From contig NZ_CP032416.1 of the NCBI RefSeq assembly GCF_003600355.1, positions 826,183 through 890,182 on the forward strand: a DNA stretch of 64,000 bases, in the 5' to 3' direction. The stretch's first letter is position 1. Every line of letters begins with the position of its first letter. Both the position numbers and the translations under genes were made by a program. The notes below the pieces were generated by a model. The model was given only the letters and a program-made list of their open reading frames with translations. It was not told the origin of the DNA and made no database searches. The DNA comes from Clostridium fermenticellae (lineage in GTDB: Bacteria; Bacillota; Clostridia; Clostridiales; Clostridiaceae). Of this stretch, positions 45,234 to 54,572 are shown piece by piece.

Positions 45234-47612
45234 ATGAAGGTTCCAGTTAAATGGTTAAGTGATTATGTTAATATAGAAATTTCACCTAAAGAACTTGGAG
45301 ATAGGCTTACTTTAAGTGGATCAAAAGTTGAAAGTGTGGATATAACGGGAGATGAAATACAAAATGTAGTTACAGGTAAAATTGTTGAAATAAAAAAGCA
45401 CCCTGATGCTGACAGACTTTCGATATGTCAGGTGGATATAAATAAAGATGAACTTTTGCAAATAGTTACAGCTGCAACAAATATGAAAGAACAAGATATA
45501 GTTCCAGTTGCACTCCATGGTTCAGTACTTCATGACGGTGTAAAGATAAAAAAGGGTAAATTAAGAGGGGTTATGTCAAATGGAATGTTCTGCTCTGAGC
45601 AAGAACTTGGTCTTGCTGGAGATAAGCCTGTATATGGACTTATGATACTTCCTCAGGATGTACCTATTGGAGAGGATATAAAAGATGTATTAAATATGAC
45701 AAGTGCAGTAATTGATTTTGAGATAACATCAAATAGACCGGATTGCTTGAGTGTATTAGGAATAGCAAGGGAAACAGCAGCTACATTAAACTTAAAGTAC
45801 AGAATGCCAAATACTAAATATACAGCAGGATGTAATGATGATGTTAATGATGAATTTAAAGTAAAAATAAATGATAGCCTTTGTAAAAGATATATGGCGA
45901 GAGAAATCAAAAATGTTAAGATAGAGCAGTCTCCAGGATGGATGCAGGATAGACTTTTAGAAGCAGGAGTAAGACCTATAAACAATATTGTAGATATAAC
46001 TAATTTCGTAATGCTTGAGTTTGGAGAACCAATGCATGCATTTGATACAAGGCAAATATCTACTAACACAATTGTAGTTGACAGGGCATCGGAAGGTGAA
46101 AAATTTACAACATTAGATGGACAGGAAAGAATATTGAATTCTGATGTTTTGACCATAAAAGATGGAGAAAAAACTATAGGGCTTGCAGGAATAATGGGAG
46201 GACTTAATTCTGAGGTTAAAGATGACACAGCATCTATAATATTTGAATGTGCAAACTTTGATGGTACCAATATACGAGTATCTTCCCGGATGTTAGCTCT
46301 TAGAACAGAGGCTTCATCCAGATTTGAGAAAGATTTGGATCCTAATCTGGCAGAGATTGCATTAAATAGAGCATGTAATCTTGTTCAGGAATTAGGTGCT
46401 GGAGAAGTATGCAGAGGGACTATCGATATGTATCCAAATAAAGTTATTCCTCATGCAGTTGAAGTTGATTCAGTATGGATAAATAAATTTCTTGGAACTG
46501 ATATAGATGTAGAAAGTATGAAAGAATATTTAGATAGATTAGAACTTGAAACTAAGATAGATGATAAAAAATTAATTATAGATGTTCCTACGTTTCGATC
46601 CGATATAAACATAAAAGAAGATGTTGCAGAAGAGATAGCAAGAATTTATGGATATAATAAAATACCTGATACAATGATAAGAAGTGTCAGTATGAAAAGT
46701 GGAAAAAATAGAAAGCAGCATCTTGATGATAAGGTTATAGAAACATTAATCGGATGTGGAATAAATCAATCCATAAGCTATTCCTTTATAAGTCCGAAGA
46801 TATTTAACAAATTACTTCTTCCAGAAGACAGCAGTTTAAGAAGAGCTGTTAAAATAAAGAATCCACTCGGTGAGGACTTTAGTGTAATGAGAACTACTTC
46901 AATAGGTTCTATGATGGAAGCACTTAGCAGAAATTATTCAAGAAATAATGAGAGTGCACGATTATTTGAGGTCGGGAAAATTTATATACCTAATGAAGAT
47001 CCAGATAAACTTCCAGAAGAAAAGAATATTGTAACTATAGGAATTTATGGTGGAGTGAATTATTTTAACTTAAAGGGTGTAATTGAGAATTTACTAGAAG
47101 CACTTAAAGTGGAAAAGTATTCATTAAAAAGGGAGACAGGAAATCCTACTTTTCATCCGGGGATAACTGCAAAGTTATATTTAAAAAAGGATTTTGTCGG
47201 CATCTTTGGAGAGGTGCATCCTGATGTACTTGATAATTACGGTATGGAAGAAAAATGTTATATTGCAGAATTGAATTTAGATGTATTTTATAATTATGCA
47301 AACTTAGATATTAAATATAAACCTCTTCCGAAATTCCCTGCTGCGACGAGAGATATTTCAATTATTATAGATAAGGATATACTTGTTCAAGATGTGGAAG
47401 ATATAATGAGAAAACAGGGATCATCTATACTCGAAAGCGTAAAATTATTTGATGTTTATACTGGAAAGCAGATACCTGATGAAAAGAAGAGTTTAGCATT
47501 TTCTTTAACATATAGGAATGAAAATAGAACATTAAAAGATACTGAGGTAAACAAGTTGCATGATAAGATCATAAGAACTCTGGAAAATAAATTAGGTGCA
47601 CAACTTAGATAG
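45234..47612 (+). CDS. pheT: Phenylalanine--tRNA ligase beta subunit
   Basis: This 792-residue subunit has an N-terminal tRNA-binding (EMAP-like) domain ([17 protein letters not shown]), B3/B4 editing region ([34 protein letters not shown]), B5 domain ([20 protein letters not shown]) and a C-terminal ferredoxin-fold anticodon domain ([18 protein letters not shown]). Length and order are normal. Confidence 0.98.
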   Translation: MKVPVKWLSDYVNIEISPKELGDRLTLSGSKVESVDITGDEIQNVVTGKIVEIKKHPDADRLSICQVDINKDELLQIVTAATNMKEQDIVPVALHGSVLHDGVKIKKGKLRGVMSNGMFCSEQELGLAGDKPVYGLMILPQDVPIGEDIKDVLNMTSAVIDFEITSNRPDCLSVLGIARETAATLNLKYRMPNTKYTAGCNDDVNDEFKVKINDSLCKRYMAREIKNVKIEQSPGWMQDRLLEAGVRPINNIVDITNFVMLEFGEPMHAFDTRQISTNTIVVDRASEGEKFTTLDGQERILNSDVLTIKDGEKTIGLAGIMGGLNSEVKDDTASIIFECANFDGTNIRVSSRMLALRTEASSRFEKDLDPNLAEIALNRACNLVQELGAGEVCRGTIDMYPNKVIPHAVEVDSVWINKFLGTDIDVESMKEYLDRLELETKIDDKKLIIDVPTFRSDINIKEDVAEEIARIYGYNKIPDTMIRSVSMKSGKNRKQHLDDKVIETLIGCGINQSISYSFISPKIFNKLLLPEDSSLRRAVKIKNPLGEDFSVMRTTSIGSMMEALSRNYSRNNESARLFEVGKIYIPNEDPDKLPEEKNIVTIGIYGGVNYFNLKGVIENLLEALKVEKYSLKRETGNPTFHPGITAKLYLKKDFVGIFGEVHPDVLDNYGMEEKCYIAELNLDVFYNYANLDIKYKPLPKFPAATRDISIIIDKDILVQDVEDIMRKQGSSILESVKLFDVYTGKQIPDEKKSLAFSLTYRNENRTLKDTEVNKLHDKIIRTLENKLGAQLR

Positions 47613-47619
47613 TTATAAT

Positions 47620-47669
47620 AAAATTTGAGGGAATTTCATTTATTACAAATTGAAATTTCTTCAAATTTT
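47620..47669 (+). terminator. Hairpin after pheT
   Basis: AAAATTTGAGGGAATTTCA pairs with TTGAAATTTCTTCAAATTTT (one bulge or mismatch). The tail is only weakly T-rich. Confidence 0.55.
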
Positions 47670-47756
47670 ATACAATAAATTTTGATATAAGTATTTATTT
47701 ATGATATTATTATAATAATAGATTTATAATATACTATTTATCTAAGAGGTGTTCTT

Positions 47757-48350
47757 ATGAACGTTGTAACAGTTAAAATTAATGGAGTAGAATATAACTT
47801 AAAAGGTAATGAACAAGAAGAATACCTACATAAAGTAGCAGTTTATGTAGATAAAAAGGTTAGGAGTATAACTGAAAATAATATTAAGTTAAGTACGGCA
47901 TCGGCAGCAATTTTGTCGGCTTTAAATATAGTTGATGATATGTTTAAACAAAAGGATAAGTATGATCAGCTCAAGGCTAAGTTTGATGATATAGATAAAA
48001 AAAATAAGGATTACGAAGAGGATATTCAATCTTTTAAGAAACAGTTAAAACATTTGGAAGAATATAATGGAGAACTTCAGTCAAAGTTAAAGAACAATAC
48101 TAATGCACAATATATTGAAGAGAAGGAAGAGTATATAAATAAAATAATGCAAGAAATGGAAGTACTTCAAGAGACAGCAAAGAGATACATGAAAGAGAAT
48201 AAGGAAATAATAGCTCAGAATAAGCAGATTAAATTTGAACTTCAGTCTTCTAAATATAAGGTATTGGATCTTAATCATAAATTAATGGAAAATCAGATAG
48301 ATTTGGCAAAAGAGAAAAAAAAAAATAATGTCTTACTAAGAGATAAATAA
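47757..48350 (+). CDS. zapA: Cell division protein ZapA (extended coiled coil)
   Basis: The N-terminal ~85 residues are ZapA-like: VTVKINGVEYNLKGNEQEEY, VAVYVDKKVRSI, STASAAILSALNIVDDMFK. They should bind FtsZ and promote Z-ring bundling. The remaining ~110 residues form a long charged coiled coil, making the protein about twice the size of the E. coli form, as in other Clostridia. The position after pheT and before surface genes is usual for the group; it often lies upstream of U32 peptidase and mutS2, which here follow after the glycosylation locus. Confidence 0.9.
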   Translation: MNVVTVKINGVEYNLKGNEQEEYLHKVAVYVDKKVRSITENNIKLSTASAAILSALNIVDDMFKQKDKYDQLKAKFDDIDKKNKDYEEDIQSFKKQLKHLEEYNGELQSKLKNNTNAQYIEEKEEYINKIMQEMEVLQETAKRYMKENKEIIAQNKQIKFELQSSKYKVLDLNHKLMENQIDLAKEKKKNNVLLRDK

Positions 48351-48384
48351 GCTAATGCATTTAAGGCAGTTGGCTTATTTTTTT
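48346..48384 (+). terminator. Terminator of zapA
   Basis: AATAAGC (48346-48352) pairs with GCTTATT (48373-48379), extended by TAA-TGC / GCA-GTTG pairing, and is followed by a T-run. The stem overlaps the zapA stop codon. Confidence 0.85.
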
Positions 48385-48453
48385 GTTTTAAAATCTATAT
48401 ATGGTCATCAATTTTTGATATTTATCATATTATAATTGGGGAGGAGGATAAAT

Positions 48454-49293
48454 ATGTCAAGTCAAAAAATACAGTTCTCATGCAGCAGAAGTCTAATACT
48501 TACAAATTTACATCCTGATAGGAATTTTAAAAAAAGCATTTTGGATGTTGGATTTTATAATGGAGATTTATATCAAAGTTATTTGTATTTTAAATCTGAT
48601 GATTCATATGAAAATTATATAATAATTTCTGCTATTTTGAGATTATATGTGAAGAAGCAAATTTCTAATGGTATGACTAATACTTTATATATTTATCCAC
48701 TTGAACAGAAGTTCAATAGATTTACGACTTTTAATAATATGCCAGAAGTTAGTAATGAATTTATTGAATTCAATATACATGATTGTGATAAATGGCTGGA
48801 TATAGATATAACGAGTCTGTTTGATAATAATGATAATATTTTAAAGAATGGTATGCTTTTAAAATCAAATGGAGATGCGGATTCACTTGTGCGTTTTTAC
48901 TCCAATTTGGTTAGTAATTATAAAATTGTTCCAAAATTATTCTTAGAATATTATACAGAAAATAATTTTAACGATGGAAGATATGTGGAAGTAAGAAAAA
49001 GAGTTTTTATCTTAGATTTTGAAGGTGAGGAAGTTACTCAGCCTATAAATGTAGAAAGAATGATACAAGGAACATTTTTCATAAATAATTTAAGCACTAG
49101 TGATTTAAATGCAAAAATTGAGGTGAGTTTTGATTTAAGCACATGGGTTGGAGAACAGGAAGTTAATGTGAGTGCTAATAGTAATGACGTATTAGTTGCC
49201 CAGTATTATGGGAAATATTATAGAGTTGTTTTAAGTTCACCAGGTAATACTGCAAGTGTGGAAATAAAATTCATCTATCAGGTATATAAGTAA
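48454..49293 (+). CDS. DNRLRE-like plus DUF6385-like surface protein
   Basis: From ATG 48454 (after GGGGAGGAGGA) this is a 279-residue protein. The N-terminal part (HPDRNFKKSILDVGFYNGDL, YLYFKSDD, IISAILRLYVKK, WLDIDITSLF) looks like a DNRLRE jelly-roll as found in cell-surface proteins. The C-terminal ~90 residues (VFILDFEGEEVTQPINVERM...YYRVVLSSPG) resemble DUF6385. No signal peptide is present, so a spore-surface protein made in the mother cell is one possibility. It shares the C-terminal type with the protein at 51747. Large element 3 starts 2 nt after its stop. Confidence 0.75.
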   Translation: MSSQKIQFSCSRSLILTNLHPDRNFKKSILDVGFYNGDLYQSYLYFKSDDSYENYIIISAILRLYVKKQISNGMTNTLYIYPLEQKFNRFTTFNNMPEVSNEFIEFNIHDCDKWLDIDITSLFDNNDNILKNGMLLKSNGDADSLVRFYSNLVSNYKIVPKLFLEYYTENNFNDGRYVEVRKRVFILDFEGEEVTQPINVERMIQGTFFINNLSTSDLNAKIEVSFDLSTWVGEQEVNVSANSNDVLVAQYYGKYYRVVLSSPGNTASVEIKFIYQVYK

Positions 49294-49295
49294 AT

Positions 49296-50684
49296 TGCAT
49301 ATATTGCGTATTAAGCTTTGTTTTAACGACATAAGTAGAATTCTTACGTAGTGGAATACTGTAAGGCTTCTACACGTTAAAACTTTTTATAAATCTAAGA
49401 CTTGTGCTGTTAAAAATCTAAAAAACCTGGGTAAACTCATACCTCAAACAGTATCCAGAACTTTAAGATTTTTAACATCACTTTGTCAAGATTTATAGAG
49501 AAAGTTTTAAATGTGTCTTCAGCCTCACAGTATTCCACTACGTAAGAATTCTACTTATATTTGCAGCAAATGCTTGATACGATATCCATCTCTGTTTAGA
49601 TATATGTTATATATAAAATTCCCCTAAAATACTTTGCTAAGAACTGTAAAAAAACTTTTTAAATGTGCTTTCATTTCGTTTTTACACCCCTACGTATAAG
49701 CCCAGTTTGTCCTTATAAAACATACTTATCTAAAATAAAATGCTTAATAGTATATCAGTAATTGCATAACTTCATGTAAATTCGATAAGTACTTTGTGAA
49801 TATGATTTCGCCTTTAAGGGTTTAGGGCGATTAGCTCTAGTGATTTATATTATAATTATAATTTTTAGCTATCTGATAAAGTAATTAAAAAAGTTTGGAT
49901 AAGTTCTTACTTTAAACTTACAGGATCAGCAAATAATGTTGTCTTTTTTTATAATGATCTAACAAGTTCAGTTACCGTTATTTAATTAAAATCATTCCTT
50001 AATCTCGATAAATTATTTTTTATATGATTTTGAGACGATTAATCCTCAGCCCGTTAGGGCGTTCTGTTTTTCTTACGAAGTGTAGATTACATTCTGATTT
50101 TGAATATATTTAATACTTTATTGAGAAGAATTGCGTTACTTATTATAACTCGTATAATTTTGAAATATCCCTTTGGGATTACTGCTATATATAAAAGGAC
50201 TATGTCTGTAAAACTTCTATAAGAAAAAAGTACAACGATGAAAATCATAATGTAATGTACACGAATACTATACGAGAAAATGAGTGAGATTATGTATGAT
50301 TTAAGTCTAAATAGGGCAAAAGATTTTTAAGTTGATTTAATTATAGATAGGTTTAAGGTTCCAGATAAAAAACTAAAGTAATAAAATACTCCCTTTCGGG
50401 TTGCAAACGAAGTCTTAAAAAGATAAAACTATTAATTGAATTTATAATAGAAAAATCCAAAAAATAAATTTGCTTACTGAAAAATGATACAGATCTTATA
50501 ATATAAATCAACAGGGCTAATCGCCCTAGACCCTTAAAAGTGAAATTATATTCAGAATATACTTATCAAGTTTACGTGTAATTACTTATATACTTTTATT
50601 AGTATGTTAAGCATTTGGTTTAAATATATAGTTTGTCCTTATATCTATATATCTAACAACAATGCTTGATATGCAATATACACA
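49296..50684. mobile_element. Large non-coding hairpin element, copy 3 (1389 bp)
   Basis: The left terminal repeat (49296-49320) begins TGCATATATTGCGTATTAAG. The right one (50660-50684) is diverged (CAATGCTTGATATGCAATAT...). It opens with the same 230-nt hairpin as copy 2 (49330-49559). Then come the right arm of copy 1's left hairpin (about 49618-49703) and a core in copy 1 orientation. It lacks the terminal 245-nt module: the sequence joins straight into GTTTGTCCTTAT near 50630. It is the most diverged copy and has no credible ORF. No target duplication is seen. Confidence 0.78.
49330..49559. repeat. 230-nt hairpin module in large element 3
   Basis: CATAAGTAGAATTCTTACGT (from 49330) pairs with ACGTAAGAATTCTACTTAT (to 49559), with inner GTAGTGGAATACTGT / ACAGTATTCCACTAC. 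In copy 2 the first of these inner arms is partly broken (TCCAGTGAAATACTGT). Confidence 0.75.
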
Positions 50685-50713
50685 TTTCATTAATTTGAGA
50701 AATGGGAGGTATT

Positions 50714-51643
50714 ATGAAAAAAATAGTTTTTTTTGTTAAGAGCGGACTTGATACTTTTTTGAAAGATATAATTTTAGAATTGTCAAAGGTGTATACAGTT
50801 AAAAAGGTAATAGTTGGTTTTTATAATCAAATTGATAAAGAAATGAAAGAAGCAGATATATGTTGGTTTGAGTGGTGTGATGATCTTGTTGTTTATGGAA
50901 GTAAGTTAGATGTTGCAAAGGAAAAAATAATAGTATGCAGACTTCACAGTTATGAAGTTTTTACAAATTATATAAATTTAGTAAATTGGAGAAACATAGA
51001 TAAACTTATATGTGTAGGTAAAAATATATGTGATATTTTAAAAAACAAGATTAGTGTAGAAGATAAAAAAGTTGAGGTTATACAAAACGGAATAAATATA
51101 AATAGTTATAACTATAAAGATAGATCTGATGGAATTAATATAGCATATGTAGGATACATTAATTTTAAAAAGGGACCTATGCTTCTCATTCATACTTTCA
51201 AAGCAATGTATGAAAAGAATAGAAATTATAAACTTTATATAGCAGGCGAATTTCAAGATGAAAGGTATGTACTTTATTTCTCTCATATGATAAAGAAAAT
51301 GCATATGGAAAAAAATATAATTTATAATGGATGGCAGGATGATATAAACCAATGGCTTGAGGATAAAAACTATATATTATGTACAAGTGTACTTGAATCT
51401 CAAAATTTAAGTGTAATGCAGGCTATGAGTAAAGGAATAAAGCCTGTAATTCATAATTTTGTTGGTGCTGAAGACATATATCCGTATGAATATTTGTGGA
51501 ATAGCATTGATGAAGCGGTAAATATGGTATGTAATCATAATTATAATTCGAAAGAATATAGAAATTTTATAGTTAATAATTATTCCTTAGATATACAAAA
51601 AAATAAAATATTAAAGTTAATAGATAGTTTAGAAAATAATTGA
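50714..51643 (+). CDS. GT4-like glycosyltransferase
   Basis: This 309-residue GT-B-type glycosyltransferase has KIIVCRLHSYEVFTNYI in the acceptor half, IDKLICVGKNICDIL, VEVIQNGININSY (the N-terminal hinge typical of GT4), then IAYVGYINFKKGPMLLIHTF, KLYIAGEFQDERY and LESQNLSVMQAMSKGIKPVIH, the donor-binding region with a Gln-Asn in place of the usual E-x7-E start. ATG 50714 follows GGGAGG. It lies in a locus of surface proteins and two GT2-TPR enzymes, so protein or exosporium glycosylation is inferred. Confidence 0.85.
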   Translation: MKKIVFFVKSGLDTFLKDIILELSKVYTVKKVIVGFYNQIDKEMKEADICWFEWCDDLVVYGSKLDVAKEKIIVCRLHSYEVFTNYINLVNWRNIDKLICVGKNICDILKNKISVEDKKVEVIQNGININSYNYKDRSDGINIAYVGYINFKKGPMLLIHTFKAMYEKNRNYKLYIAGEFQDERYVLYFSHMIKKMHMEKNIIYNGWQDDINQWLEDKNYILCTSVLESQNLSVMQAMSKGIKPVIHNFVGAEDIYPYEYLWNSIDEAVNMVCNHNYNSKEYRNFIVNNYSLDIQKNKILKLIDSLENN

Positions 51644-51746
51644 CTATAGAGTATTCTTTTGACACATTTGTATTGAAGTTTCAATATTATAAATATTGAA
51701 GCACGCAAAATGTTTTTACCGTCATAAGAATAAGGAGTGAGAAACT

Positions 51747-52661
51747 TTGTCTAATAATATAGTATTTCAACATTCAGCAGGAGAACTAAAAAGTGCTGTA
51801 TATGGTTATGATGGAAGCCAATATAGACCTATAAAAACAAATTCTAATGGAGATTTAAATGTAAGTATACAGGAAGTTGACTCGATTACAAGTGGGACAG
51901 TTCAAGTAAGCAAAGGTACACTTACAGCAGTAGAAGAGATAGATTCAATAACGAATGGTACAATTCATGTAAGTTCAGGAACTCTATCAGAAATAGAAGA
52001 AGTAGGTAGTGTAAGTTCGGTAACAGGGGGAACAGTTCAAGTAAGCAAAGGTACACTTACAGCAGTAGAAGAGATAGATTCAATAACGAATGGTACAATT
52101 CATGTAAGTTCAGGAACTCTATCAGAAATAGAAGAAGTAGGTAGTGTAAGTTCGATAACAGGGGGAACAGTTCAAGTAAGCAAAGGTACACTTACGACAA
52201 TAGAAAAGATAGATTCAATAACAAATGGTACAGTTCATGTAAGTACAGGAACTGTTTTAACTCAAGGATTTGATGGAATAAGTAATCAGAGTATTAAGGT
52301 TGATACTAATGGTCAACTTATGGTTGGCCTTTATGATAGGGAATTTACAGAAATGTCGGAAACAATAGCTGATATATCTACAACAGGAACTTTTGGAACT
52401 GTTATTGATACTTCTAAGTATCAGGATTATTCTTGGTATATTAATAGGCTATCTTCATCTACAGGTGATACCATAAACGTGCAACTTGCAGTAGCACCAA
52501 CTCCAACAGCAAATTATGCGTTAATAGGAGGAATGGGAACAGTAATTGGAGAAACAGCACAAGTTATTACTAATGAATATTATTTTCATTATACAAAACT
52601 CAAAGTTTGGACACCATCAAGAACAGCAACTGTTCAGGTGTGGTTTAATGGCAGATATTAA
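51747..52661 (+). CDS. Repeat-containing surface protein with DUF6385-like tail
   Basis: This is a 304-residue protein. After SAGELKSAVYGYDGSQYRPI the region at about 35-175 is a 45-residue tandem repeat (TVQVSKGTLTAVEEIDSITN, GTIHVSSGTLSEIEEVGSVS), rich in Ser/Thr/Gly/Val, predicting a beta-solenoid or stalk. The C-terminal ~100 residues (FGTVIDTSKYQDYSWYINRL... TATVQVWFNGRY) are DUF6385-like, as in the neighbour at 48454. Ser/Thr richness and adjacent glycosyltransferases suggest that it may be glycosylated. There is no signal peptide. The TTG start follows AAGGAG. Confidence 0.72.
   Translation: MSNNIVFQHSAGELKSAVYGYDGSQYRPIKTNSNGDLNVSIQEVDSITSGTVQVSKGTLTAVEEIDSITNGTIHVSSGTLSEIEEVGSVSSVTGGTVQVSKGTLTAVEEIDSITNGTIHVSSGTLSEIEEVGSVSSITGGTVQVSKGTLTTIEKIDSITNGTVHVSTGTVLTQGFDGISNQSIKVDTNGQLMVGLYDREFTEMSETIADISTTGTFGTVIDTSKYQDYSWYINRLSSSTGDTINVQLAVAPTPTANYALIGGMGTVIGETAQVITNEYYFHYTKLKVWTPSRTATVQVWFNGRY
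51897..52270 (+). repeat. 135-bp in-frame tandem repeat
   Basis: Units begin at 51897, 52032 and 52167 (ACAGTTCAAGTAAGCAAAGG). The first two are nearly identical at base level; the third is shorter and diverged. 135 bp equals 45 codons, so copy-number change keeps the frame. Confidence 0.92.
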
Positions 52662-52674
52662 GAATCATCTTAAC

Positions 52675-52698
52675 GAAGTACCTTGAGAAAGGTACTTC
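52675..52698 (+). terminator. Hairpin after the repeat surface protein
   Basis: GAAGTACCTT-GAGA-AAGGTACTTC is a perfect 10-bp stem 14 bp after the stop. The tail is AT-rich without a long T-run. Confidence 0.7.
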
Positions 52699-52744
52699 AT
52701 TGATATTTGATTTTATTTTTAAAAAATAATGAGGTGATTTGTAA

Positions 52745-54547
52745 ATGCCAAAAGAAATTAGTCTTTGTATGATAGTAAAAGATGAAGAAAGAGATATCAA
52801 AAGATGTTTGGAAAGTGTTAAGGATTTAGTTGATGAAATTATATTAGTAGATACAGGCTCAAAAGATAAAACAGTTGAAATAGCAAAAAGTTACAATGCA
52901 AAGATATATTATTTTAAATGGTGTGATGATTTTGCCATAGCCAGAAATGAATCCTTAAAGTATGCGACTAAGGATTGGATATTAATTATGGATGCGGACG
53001 ATGAATTTTGCATGGATGATAGGATTAAATTCAAAGAGTTAAAATCAAATCTTGATAAAAAGTATATATATTATTTTGAAACTTTAAGTTATTTAGGATA
53101 TGAAAAAGGCTTTGATATAAGTATTAATATGAATCCACGCCTTTTTAAAAATAGATATGGTTATTATTATAGGGGCGCAGTTCATAATCAGCTTCTAAAT
53201 AGTAAAAATGAGGCTTTGTCAAAATTTGAATCGATAAGAATATATCATTATGGCTATATAAATAAAAAAATGATAGACAAAAATAAAAGAAATAGGAATA
53301 TGACAATTTTAGAAAAGTTAATAAAGAAGAATCCAGAAAATAAGTTTAATTATTTTAATTTGGGTAATGAATACTGTTGCTTAAATAAAAAATGTGAAGC
53401 TTTAAGATGTTACTATAAATGTTATGAGGATTTTAAACCGTATTTGGGGTATTCTCCAAAACTTATAGAAAGAATAGTAGAAGTAAATTATGAGATGAGA
53501 AATTTTCATAAAGCGATTGAATTTATAAATGTAGGACTAAGTTATTATCCGGATTTTTCAGATTTATATTATTTAAAAGGGATAATATGTGACGAACTCG
53601 GTGAATATTTATCTGCAATAGAGTCGTTTAAGACTTGCATAAATATTGGTAGTCCACCTGGATTTTTAAAATCAATTTATGGTGTTGAAGATTTCAGATC
53701 ATTTGATGAATTATCAAGAATATATATAAAATTAAAAGATTACGATAAGGCATATATGTATTCTATCGAATCACTTAAGGTAAAACCAGATTATTTAGGA
53801 CCGCTTATTAATATTTTAAATATATTCAAGGAGAAAGGTTTATCTATAGATAGAATTAAATTGAATATAGAAAAATTTTTTTCTGATTTTCCACGAGAAT
53901 ATTATTTTATTGCAGATTTATTTTATAAAGAAGGGTACTATGATACAGCTTTAGAATATATACGAAAGTTAGATAACACTAAATTATACTATAAAGAAGT
54001 ATGTGTTTTAAAGTCAAATATTTTTGCTAGAATTGGTGAGTTTGATGCTTGTGTAAGGCTTAATAGTATATATCAAGGAAAGTTAGTATATCTTAAGTTG
54101 TTTACTAATAATATAATAAGCTTGGTTATTATGAAGAAATACAAGACAGCTTTAGAAGAACTGAATAAATTTAATCATAAAGGTTTATCGGAATCGAAAA
54201 GTGTTAAAAAATGTTTTAGAGTGTACAAAGAGATGGTTAATATTTTTATGGACAAAGATGTAGAAGATTTGTCAAGTGATGAAAATGATAGACAGTATAC
54301 TAAATTTATAATTGAGATAATTGAAATATTTATAATAAACAATAAGCTTCAAAAATCAGATAGAGTACTTAAGCTCATGGATTGTATAAAAGATAAATAT
54401 AAATTTATTGAGATAGGAAAATTGTATTTTAAATATGGATATTTTGATAGAGCTAAGGATCAAATATTTAAATCTGTAAAGATGTATAACCTGATTGATA
54501 AAGAGAGTGTAGAAATTTTAAAGAAATGTATTTGCGCTAATAAATAA
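52745..54547 (+). CDS. GT2 glycosyltransferase with TPR-like tail (first of pair)
   Basis: This is a 600-residue protein. Residues 1-230 form a GT-A family 2 domain: SLCMIVKDEERDIKRCLESV, VDEIILVDTGSKDKTVEIA, and the metal/nucleotide motif IMDADDE with D83-x-D85. The remainder is helical TPR-like repeats (FNYFNLGNEYCCLNKKCEAL, SDLYYLKGIICDELGEYL). Such GT2-TPR proteins are common in clostridial surface and spore-glycoprotein loci. It is followed 25 bp later by a paralogue with near-identical first 90 residues. The acceptor may be the adjacent DUF6385 proteins; that is inference. Confidence 0.9.
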   Translation: MPKEISLCMIVKDEERDIKRCLESVKDLVDEIILVDTGSKDKTVEIAKSYNAKIYYFKWCDDFAIARNESLKYATKDWILIMDADDEFCMDDRIKFKELKSNLDKKYIYYFETLSYLGYEKGFDISINMNPRLFKNRYGYYYRGAVHNQLLNSKNEALSKFESIRIYHYGYINKKMIDKNKRNRNMTILEKLIKKNPENKFNYFNLGNEYCCLNKKCEALRCYYKCYEDFKPYLGYSPKLIERIVEVNYEMRNFHKAIEFINVGLSYYPDFSDLYYLKGIICDELGEYLSAIESFKTCINIGSPPGFLKSIYGVEDFRSFDELSRIYIKLKDYDKAYMYSIESLKVKPDYLGPLINILNIFKEKGLSIDRIKLNIEKFFSDFPREYYFIADLFYKEGYYDTALEYIRKLDNTKLYYKEVCVLKSNIFARIGEFDACVRLNSIYQGKLVYLKLFTNNIISLVIMKKYKTALEELNKFNHKGLSESKSVKKCFRVYKEMVNIFMDKDVEDLSSDENDRQYTKFIIEIIEIFIINNKLQKSDRVLKLMDCIKDKYKFIEIGKLYFKYGYFDRAKDQIFKSVKMYNLIDKESVEILKKCICANK

Positions 54548-54572
54548 AAATTATAGGAGGAGAAAGAGATGA